This document shows, one piece after another, positions 29,141-34,847 of a DNA stretch of 64,000 nt (its first letter is position 1; every line of letters starts with the position of its first letter). The notes below the pieces were generated by a model. The model was given only the letters and a program-made list of their open reading frames with translations, was not told where the DNA came from and searched no databases. Where the stretch lies: positions 3,103,058-3,167,057 of the forward strand of contig NZ_ATYB01000014.1 in assembly GCF_000427465.1 (NCBI RefSeq), read 5' to 3'. The position numbers and the translations under genes are program-made. This DNA is from Sinorhizobium arboris LMG 14919. GTDB taxonomy: Bacteria; Pseudomonadota; Alphaproteobacteria; Rhizobiales; Rhizobiaceae.

Positions 29141-29399
29141 ATTAGCCTTCCCATGCCCTGTTTGTGGCTATCCTCATTTAGATGAACCTCCCTATGACTC
29201 CACGGGATGCCCCACCTACAACATTTGCCCGTGCTGCGGAACAGAGTTCGGCTATGACGACGCGAGTGTGTCGCACAATGTCCTGCGAAGTCAGTGGATC
29301 AATAGAGGAATGACTTGGTGGAGCAAACATGTTGATCCGCCAAAGGATTGGGATCCCAATACACAGTTAAGTGACGCCGGTTTGACCGAGAAAAAATAA
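29130..29399 (+). CDS. CPCC-type cysteine-rich protein, probable immunity protein
   Basis: The 89-residue product starts within the last codons of the exoprotein gene (11-bp overlap). It has two cysteine pairs in FPCPVCGYPH and ICPCCGTEFGYDD, the cysteine-rich CPCC family pattern, followed by SQWINRGMTWW. CPCC proteins are known as immunity partners in bacterial polymorphic toxin systems. The overlap with the toxin end and the AT-rich composition fit the role of immunity to the adjacent C-terminal domain. The cysteines may bind zinc. Function is inferred from family and position. Confidence 0.8.
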   Translation: MVSKLAFPCPVCGYPHLDEPPYDSTGCPTYNICPCCGTEFGYDDASVSHNVLRSQWINRGMTWWSKHVDPPKDWDPNTQLSDAGLTEKK

Positions 29400-29439
29400 A
29401 AAATACTATAAGCTGTCCGTCGGCATTGAGGTACGAGCG

Positions 29440-29637
29440 ATGATGAAAGGGCGTGGCAGGCGACAGGTACTCGAAGAGTTCAAGAAAAAGTTGTTTGGAT
29501 CAAGTTCTCAACAATCCGGCATCACTGGCCTGATCGTAACCGTTTCGAGGGCGCGCGCCTACAGGGGCAATCGAGTAACGGGAAAGATCGACTACGAGAC
29601 GCAGGACTTCAAGGTCAAATGGGTGATGAAACCATGA
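29440..29637 (+). CDS. Small ORF of unknown function, possible orphan toxin tail
   Basis: This 65-residue basic product (MMKGRGRRQVLEEFKKKLFG at its start) matches no family that I know. The frame is open upstream to a stop at 29383 and would read YYKLSVGIEVRA before the Met, so it may be the 3' end of a displaced CdiA-CT module rather than a full gene. Its stop overlaps the start of the next gene (ATGA, 29634-29637), the toxin/immunity type of coupling. Confidence 0.45.
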   Translation: MMKGRGRRQVLEEFKKKLFGSSSQQSGITGLIVTVSRARAYRGNRVTGKIDYETQDFKVKWVMKP

Positions 29638-29993
29638 TTGTTCAATATACCCGTGAACAAGGATATGAGGGCGAAATAGACCCAAGTTTTACTCTAGGGT
29701 CAGAATACCTGGTTCACGGTATTAGTTTCAGCCCTGATGGACGGCCTGCAATGATCGGCGTTCAGAGGGATTCAGATCGCTATCCTGTCTTAGTCGAGCT
29801 TGAGTATTTTGATGTGATCAATCCGACTGTTCCGCCAGATTGGTGTTTCTTCGACTTGGGGGGGGGATATTATCGCCTGGAGCCATGCGGGTTCGGAGGT
29901 GACTTCTGGCAAGACTTTCACGACGGGGATAGAGCCGCCGAGGCATCTTTTGCAGAGACGATTTCCAAGCTAAATGCCTATCACGAGATTTGA
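29634..29993 (+). CDS. Second, orphan immunity-like protein
   Basis: The 119-residue acidic product begins MIVQYTREQGYEGEIDPSFT and contains TLGSEYLVHGISFS, RYPVLVELEYFDVI and a C-terminal GGDFWQDFHDGDRAAEASF. Its layout (small, acidic, cytosolic, with a W/F-rich end) is like immunity proteins that occur downstream of polymorphic toxins. ATG 29634 overlaps the previous stop by four bases; an upstream ATG at 29619 is possible. It is too distant from the main toxin to be its first partner, so it probably belongs to an older displaced module. Confidence 0.6.
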   Translation: MIVQYTREQGYEGEIDPSFTLGSEYLVHGISFSPDGRPAMIGVQRDSDRYPVLVELEYFDVINPTVPPDWCFFDLGGGYYRLEPCGFGGDFWQDFHDGDRAAEASFAETISKLNAYHEI

Positions 29994-29994
29994 A

Positions 29995-30250
29995 GTGTCG
30001 CCATCTATGGCTTCCTCAACGGCTTGAGCGCCGCCGAGTGGGTCAGGATCCTGCTCTGTCGGGGAAGCAGCGAAAAAACGCGCTCTTCGCCGAATCCCTT
30101 GAGCCGCAACGCTGGGCGATCTGGAACGATGCCTCGCTTACGTGGGACGCGAAGTCCGATGCGTTGGAAAAGACCGGCCTCGACATAAACACCATCATCG
30201 CGATGGGGATTCCGGGCGGAGTGGCGAAGAATGGGGCGCTTTGGTCGAGC
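29995..30250 (+). pseudogene. Degraded second copy of the CdiA C-terminal region
   Basis: Two pieces align with the intact exoprotein. AIYGFLNGLSAAEWVRIL at about 30000-30053 matches AIYAYLNSLSYDERVAVL near 28465. WAIWNDASLTWDAKSDALEK with GLDINTIIAMGIPGGVAKN (about 30112-30231) matches AIWSDPTLSLAEKMAASEE with GLDSNVIVAMAILSGVAKT near 28715-28835. The two pieces are in different frames and the middle part is deleted; the toxin tip is absent. It marks past exchange or duplication of C-terminal cassettes. Confidence 0.8.
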
Positions 30251-30300
30251 ACAATCGATGTGCCGAACTCTGCGATCGGCGTCCGCGGTCGCGCAGGCCC

Positions 30301-30510
30301 TGCACGTCGAGCGGTGTCGCCGGGAATCCAGATGCGCGGGAACAGGTGGACGTTGCCATCGTCGTCGTCGACCGCCATGACCAGCGCTGACAGGTCGGTG
30401 CGGGCCGACAGGTCGAGCCCGCCATAGACCGGCCTGCCATCGTAGAGCAGCCCGTCGCAAAGCGGCCTGTTGCCAGGCCGGCCCCTTGCATCGGTGAAGC
30501 GCTCTTTCGC
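30301..30510 (-). pseudogene. Phage terminase large-subunit fragment
   Basis: A minus-strand frame from 30510 reads NRPLCDGLLYDGRPVYGGLD, then LSARTDLSALVMAVDDDDGN and VHLFPRIWIPGDTARRAG. This is the GLDLS.RTDL segment typical of the nuclease-domain start of terminase large subunits, a phage DNA-packaging motor. Only about 70 residues remain and homology stops at about 30301, where it runs into the CdiA remnant. The other edge touches the stop codon of the IalB gene exactly. It is a prophage scar. Confidence 0.75.
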
Positions 30511-31014
30511 TTACTTGCAGGCCTCGATCTGCTTCAGAGCAGCCGAAATGCCGGACAGTGAGTAGGAGTAAGAGGTTTCCGTACCGCGACGCGATTTCGC
30601 GTTGACCGACATGGCCTTGCCGGATTTCATCGCCGCCACCAGCGCCGGCTCTTCGGCGGCATTTTCCACCCAGGCGGAATTGCCCTTGGTGAACATGACG
30701 AAGGTCCGGCCGTCGACCACAACGTTCACCTTGGAATTGTCCTGCAGCGGATACCCCATCATCGCCTGCGGCTCATAGCTGATGTTCTGCCCCGGACGCT
30801 GCGAAACGAGGAAGAAGATATCGCCGTGATCGACACTGGCCGGGCTCTTTTCCTTCGGCACCGAGAGCACATAGCAGACCTTACCGTTGCCAGCTTGGTA
30901 AGAATAGGCGCCCCAGGCGTTGAACTGCTGGATTCGCGTCGGAGATTGAGCGAAAGCCACGCCGGATGCAGCCATTATAAGTGCGAGTGCAGATGCGATC
31001 TTTCTTACAAACAT
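30511..31014 (-). CDS. IalB-family periplasmic protein
   Basis: The 167-residue protein starts at MFVRKIASALALIMAASGVAFA (signal peptide), at 31014; the longer frame from 31068 is not supported. The mature part has the IalB pattern: FNAWGAYSYQ, KVCYVLSVPKEKSPASVDHG, MMGYPLQDNSKVNVVVDGRT and a C-terminal IEACK cysteine. It is longer on the C-terminal side and more basic than the island copy at 15000. Its strand matches rlmN, which suggests that the two were neighbours before the island. Confidence 0.88.
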   Translation of the reverse strand: MFVRKIASALALIMAASGVAFAQSPTRIQQFNAWGAYSYQAGNGKVCYVLSVPKEKSPASVDHGDIFFLVSQRPGQNISYEPQAMMGYPLQDNSKVNVVVDGRTFVMFTKGNSAWVENAAEEPALVAAMKSGKAMSVNAKSRRGTETSYSYSLSGISAALKQIEACK

Positions 31015-31381
31015 GAGTCCCTGCCGCTTGTCTTGCTTACGGTCGCCCGGTACCGCGTCGGTGGGCAACGCATAGTCACGATTTAAGTTTATTTTGACTT
31101 AATCCGGGTTACCAAACCGTCAACGATTCGGGAAAGCCGCCCCATTTTGCGCCCTGAAGGCCGGTCATGCGGCACCGAACCCCCTCTTCGATGCGCCTCG
31201 AGGTCCATTCGCACGCGGATTGCCGGTCCGGTCGACGTCGATATTGGAGAGCCGCCCCTTGCCTCACTCTATGTCACAAAGAATCGGGCAAGAGTTTGAC
31301 TTTCCGGGCGGGATTGCGGCAAGACGGCCATAGCAGCCCGCGTTCTGTCAGCACGCAAAGCTCCCGGCAGCGGGGGCAGTC
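31015..31381. other. Intergenic region with no recognised gene
   Basis: This 367-bp stretch separates the IalB gene promoter region from the 3' end of the DUF1232 gene. Open frames across it look like shadows, and no repeat or hairpin stands out. Confidence 0.5.
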
Positions 31382-31759
31382 TCACTTGTCGGCGCTGTCT
31401 CGCATCACTTCGTCGGCCTTCTGATAATGCCGTTCCTTGATCTGGCCGCTGATTGCGGCAAAAGCGGCAGTCAAAACGGCGATATCGTCGGAGAAGCCGA
31501 TCATGGCGAGCATGTCGGGCACGAAATCGATCGGCAGGACGAAATAGGCAAGTGCCGCCAGCAGTATGCCGCGCGTGCGCGTCGGCGTCGCCGGGTCCAC
31601 GGCGCAATAATAGGCGGCGACGAGGTCGCGGCTGAAGGGAATCTGCCGGGCCGCGCGGCGGAAAGTCGGCCAGAACCGTCGGCGCACCTTGTGTTCTCTG
31701 CGCTCCTGTTCGGATTCCTCGCCGGGGAGGAGAATTTCACCGATCTTGATATCGTCCAT
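31382..31759 (-). CDS. YkvA-like DUF1232 membrane protein
   Basis: The 125-residue protein has the DUF1232/YkvA core in its second half: LVAAYYCAVDPATPTRTRG, then ALAYFVLPIDFVPDML and IGFSDDIAVLTAAF. The region holds one or two short hydrophobic helices and a conserved P-x-D-x-x-P-D motif. Function is unknown in the family. The charged N-terminal 35 residues are probably cytosolic. It lies on the same strand as phhB, 113 bp downstream of it. Confidence 0.88.
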   Translation of the reverse strand: MDDIKIGEILLPGEESEQERREHKVRRRFWPTFRRAARQIPFSRDLVAAYYCAVDPATPTRTRGILLAALAYFVLPIDFVPDMLAMIGFSDDIAVLTAAFAAISGQIKERHYQKADEVMRDSADK

Positions 31760-31838
31760 CGCGTCGATTCCGGTCGTTCAAGGTGCCGCAGGGATTTGCG
31801 CGCCACACGCGGGCTACCGCAGCCTGATATGGGAATGG

Positions 31839-31894
31839 CGGCCCCTATTTCAAATGGTCGGGCATGCGGCACTTATTTCATATGGTCGGGCATG
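31839..31894. repeat. 28-bp tandem duplication over the phhB stop codon
   Basis: CGGCCCCTATTTCAAATGGTCGGGCATG (31839-31866) is repeated as CGGCACTTATTTCATATGGTCGGGCATG (31867-31894). The second copy holds the last codons and stop of phhB (MPDHMK), so the 3' end of the gene has been duplicated just downstream. Confidence 0.75.
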
Positions 31895-32190
31895 CGGCCC
31901 TCGGCCGCCTGGTCCATCTTTGCCGCCAATTTGAAATCGAGCTCGGTCAGCCCTTCCGCGTCGTGGGTCGAGAGCGTCACGTCCACCCTGTTGTAGACGT
32001 TGAACCATTCCGGATGATGATTGAGCTTTTCGGCGGCGAAAGCGCATTGAGTCATGAAAGAGAAGGCCTCGGCGAAAGTCTTGAACCGGAAGGCCTTCCA
32101 TATCGAGCCGCCGTCCTCGGCAAGGACCCAGCCTTCCATCTTGTGCAACTGCTCGGCGATGGCCGCCGCGTCCAACTTTTCCGGCCGCAT
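31873..32190 (-). CDS. phhB: 4a-hydroxytetrahydrobiopterin dehydratase
   Basis: Pterin-4a-carbinolamine dehydratase regenerates the pterin cofactor of aromatic amino acid hydroxylases. The 105-residue protein has the family core [20 protein letters not shown], the HHPEW catalytic motif (two His), [19 protein letters not shown] and the end KLAAKMD. Length and start ([15 protein letters not shown]) agree with the family. No phenylalanine hydroxylase gene is in the window. The last six codons lie in a 28-bp tandem duplication. Confidence 0.95.
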   Translation of the reverse strand: MRPEKLDAAAIAEQLHKMEGWVLAEDGGSIWKAFRFKTFAEAFSFMTQCAFAAEKLNHHPEWFNVYNRVDVTLSTHDAEGLTELDFKLAAKMDQAAEGRMPDHMK

Positions 32191-32290
32191 GCTGTTCCTC
32201 CTTGCTGCATCCTGTGCTTAACAACGAACTTGCCCGCGACAATGTTCACGCGCAATCCCGCCGCAACGCCGGCAAGGCTAACTGGATACC

Positions 32291-32764
32291 ATGAAACCGG
32301 TCGGAATTCTTTTCGTTTGTCTCGGCAATATCTGCCGCTCGCCTTTGGCGGAGGGCATCATGCGCGACATCGCCAAGCGCCGGAGCCATGCCGCCTCGAT
32401 CTCGGTCGATTCCGCCGGCATAGGCGGCTGGCATGTCGGCGCCCCGCCGGACCGGCGGTCGATCGCGGTCGCAAAGGCGCACGGCATCGACCTGACCGGC
32501 TTGCGCGGCCGCAAGATCGCCGCCGCGGATTTTACCGCTTTCGACCTCATCCTCTGTATGGACAAAAGCAATCTGCGGGATTTGCGCCTGCTGGCGCCGG
32601 CCGCGACGGCGCACAAGGTGCATCTCTTCCAGACCTTTGCCGCGGGACGGGACGAGGACGTTCCGGATCCCTATTATGAGCCGGCGGAAGCCTTCGAAGC
32701 GCTTTACCAGACGCTCGAAGCGGGATGCTCCTCGTTGCTCGCGAGGTTCGAACGCTCTTCGTGA
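32291..32764 (+). CDS. Low-molecular-weight protein-tyrosine phosphatase
   Basis: This is a cytosolic phosphatase of 157 residues. The P-loop VCLGNICRSPLAEG holds the nucleophile Cys (about residue 10) and Arg, and the general acid Asp is in DVPDPYYEPAEAFE. LMW-PTPs can act on protein tyrosine phosphate or arginine phosphate; the target is unknown. No tyrosine kinase or capsule gene is adjacent. Its 3' end overlaps the convergent thpR gene by 61 bases. Confidence 0.93.
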   Translation: MKPVGILFVCLGNICRSPLAEGIMRDIAKRRSHAASISVDSAGIGGWHVGAPPDRRSIAVAKAHGIDLTGLRGRKIAAADFTAFDLILCMDKSNLRDLRLLAPAATAHKVHLFQTFAAGRDEDVPDPYYEPAEAFEALYQTLEAGCSSLLARFERSS

Positions 32765-33291
32765 AGCGGGAAGACCTCTTCGGTGAGATACGGGCCGCCG
32801 CCGACCGAATCGCGTGACGACAGGAGCACGAAACGGGAAACGGTAAAGGGAGCGGTGACGAAATTGCCGCGTCCGGAGAGATATTCGACGACGTCCTCGA
32901 CGCGCGAGGAGCGCAGGCGTGCCAGCGTCACATGCGGGGTGAATTTCCGCGGATCCGGGGACAGGCCGATACGCTGGCAGATGCGCTCGATTTCCGCCTG
33001 CAGGGCGAACATTTCGGGAGTGTTGCTGACGCCCGCCCAGACGGAATGCGGCTTCTTGGAGCCGAAGGCGCCGGTTCCCGACAGCTGCAGCTGGAATTCG
33101 GGCCGTTCGATACGATCAAGTCTGTCTATGATCTCGTCGGCGGTACGCCAGTCGACGTCGCCTATGAAGCGGAGCGTGATGTGATAGTTCTCCACATCGA
33201 TCCAGCGAGCTCCGGGAAGACCTCCGCGCAGCAGAGAAAGACTCATTGCTGCATTGCGCGGAATTTCGAGGGCGGTGAATAGTCTCGGCAT
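32704..33291 (-). CDS. thpR: RNA 2',3'-cyclic phosphodiesterase
   Basis: ThpR/LigT belongs to the 2H phosphoesterase family and opens 2',3'-cyclic phosphate ends of RNA. Both HxT motifs are present: YHITLRFIGDV (about residue 37) and FTPHVTLARLR (about residue 120). The start MPRLFTALEIP is typical of the family. The protein is 195 residues; the last 20 (SNLASNEEHP..) are in the part that overlaps the LMW-PTP gene and are probably not conserved. Confidence 0.92.
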   Translation of the reverse strand: MPRLFTALEIPRNAAMSLSLLRGGLPGARWIDVENYHITLRFIGDVDWRTADEIIDRLDRIERPEFQLQLSGTGAFGSKKPHSVWAGVSNTPEMFALQAEIERICQRIGLSPDPRKFTPHVTLARLRSSRVEDVVEYLSGRGNFVTAPFTVSRFVLLSSRDSVGGGPYLTEEVFPLHEERSNLASNEEHPASSVW

Positions 33292-33416
33292 GGCGAGCTC
33301 CCCGAATCTCTTGTGCGATGCTTCAGCGAATCACGCATCGCACCTGCACGCAACCATTATTTGTCCCGTCGGAACGTTAACTTTCTCTTAACTGTGGATG
33401 TCCGCCAGGCGCGGTG

Positions 33417-34058
33417 TCACTCTCCTTCCTGAAGTGAGCGGACGAAGGCTTCGGCGGTTGGCAGGAAACGCTCGACCATGACGCCGATACCGTCGCCGTT
33501 CGGGTGCATTCCGTCCTCGAGCTTCAGTCTCGCCTCGGTGACGATGCCGTCGAGGAAGAACGGATAGAAAACGGTCTCATGCGCCTTGGCGAGCTCGGGA
33601 TAGATGGGATTGAAGCGCTCGGCATATTCCGGCCCCATGTTCGGCGGCGCCATCATCCCCGCGAGCAAAACGGCAATACCGCGTTGCTTGAGCCGCACGA
33701 CCATCGCTTCGAGGTTCTTGCGCGTTTCCTCCGGCGGAATGCCGCGCAGCGCGTCATTGGCGCCGAGTTCGAGGATGACGCCGTCGGTTCCGTCCGGGAC
33801 CGACCAGTCGATACGGGCGAGGCCGCCGGAGGTCGTGTCGCCCGAAACGCCGGCATTGGCGATCGTGACGTCGATCCCTTTGTCCTTCAGCGCCTTTTCG
33901 AGGCGGGCGGGGAAGGCATCTTCTGGGGGAAGCTGATAGCCAGCCATCAGGCTGTCGCCGAAGCCGACGAGGTTCACGGGCTCGGCGCGAGCCGCCGCCG
34001 ATAACACAATTGTCATTGTCAGGCCGAATAAAAAGGGCAGAAAGTCTTTCAATGCCAT
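33417..34058 (-). CDS. Periplasmic SGNH/GDSL arylesterase (TesA type)
   Basis: This is an SGNH hydrolase of 213 residues related to TesA/arylesterases. A signal peptide (MALKDFLPFLFGLTMTIVLS, cleavage after ARA) is followed by block I VGFGDSLMAGYQL with the catalytic Ser, block II NAGVSGDTTSGG, block III ELGANDALRG and block V DGMHPNGDG with Asp and His. Natural substrates may be acyl esters or thioesters. The start at 34058 has AGGAA eight bases upstream; another at 34112 would overlap the divergent gene. It is divergent from the ABC genes beside it, an order common in alphaproteobacteria. Confidence 0.92.
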   Translation of the reverse strand: MALKDFLPFLFGLTMTIVLSAAARAEPVNLVGFGDSLMAGYQLPPEDAFPARLEKALKDKGIDVTIANAGVSGDTTSGGLARIDWSVPDGTDGVILELGANDALRGIPPEETRKNLEAMVVRLKQRGIAVLLAGMMAPPNMGPEYAERFNPIYPELAKAHETVFYPFFLDGIVTEARLKLEDGMHPNGDGIGVMVERFLPTAEAFVRSLQEGE

Positions 34059-34127
34059 CGGTTCGTTCCTAAATCGGCGGGCAATTGTTTCGTGATCCGT
34101 ATCAGTTTTCATATAGGGCTCTTTCGC

Positions 34128-34847
34128 GTGGCAAAAACCATCATCGAGTTGAAAAATGCGGATCTGACGCTGGGCGAGGCCGCGGCATCCGTGCATGTGC
34201 TGAAGGGTGTGAGCCTCGCGATCAAGGCCGGCGAATCGGTCGGCATCGTCGGCCCCTCGGGTTCGGGAAAATCGACGCTGCTCATGGTCATGGCCGGGCT
34301 GGAGCAGCTCGATCGCGGCGAAATCATCATTGACGGTACGGCCCTCCACGGCCTCAGCGAGGATGCCGTCGCAGATTTCCGGGGCCGCAATATCGGCATC
34401 GTCTTCCAATCCTTTCATCTCATCCCCAACATGACCGCGCTCGAGAACGTCGCGGTGCCGCTCGAGCTTGCGAATGTCCGCAATGCGTTCGACATCGCAC
34501 GCAAGGAGCTGATCGCGGTCGGGCTCGGGGAACGCCTGACGCATTACCCCGGACAGCTTTCCGGCGGCGAGCAGCAGCGCGTGGCGATCGCCCGGGCGCT
34601 CGCACCCTCTCCGAAGCTCCTGATCGCCGACGAGCCGACGGGCAATCTCGACGCCGAAACCGGGCGGCAGATCGCCGACCTCCTCTTCGCCGAACAGCGC
34701 GAGCGCGGCATGACTCTGGTTCTCGTCACGCATGATGCGGCGCTCGCCGGGCGCTGCGACAGGCAGGTGCGCGTCCGCTCGGGTGAAGTCGTCTCCGAGG
34801 CGGAAAGGCTTTCGGCGTCGGCCCGGCAGGGAGCCGTGTCCGCATGA
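34128..34847 (+). CDS. LolD/YbbA-like ABC transporter ATP-binding protein
   Basis: This cytoplasmic ATPase of the MacB/LolD type is about 239 residues from GTG 34128; GTG 34092 would add 12 residues. It has Walker A GPSGSGKST, the signature LSGGEQQRVAIARAL, Walker B LLIADEPTGNLD and the switch LVTHD. It overlaps the permease start by four bases (ATGA at 34844). ATPase/permease pairs of this type beside a TesA-like esterase correspond to the YbbA-YbbP arrangement. Whether it moves lipids, lipoproteins or other envelope molecules is unknown. Confidence 0.92.
   Translation: MAKTIIELKNADLTLGEAAASVHVLKGVSLAIKAGESVGIVGPSGSGKSTLLMVMAGLEQLDRGEIIIDGTALHGLSEDAVADFRGRNIGIVFQSFHLIPNMTALENVAVPLELANVRNAFDIARKELIAVGLGERLTHYPGQLSGGEQQRVAIARALAPSPKLLIADEPTGNLDAETGRQIADLLFAEQRERGMTLVLVTHDAALAGRCDRQVRVRSGEVVSEAERLSASARQGAVSA

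Noticed and set aside
29990..30427. 145-residue ORF as an intact gene
   Set aside because: Only an internal part matches the exoprotein C-region, its 3' part is antisense to a terminase fragment, and the matching pieces lie in two frames.
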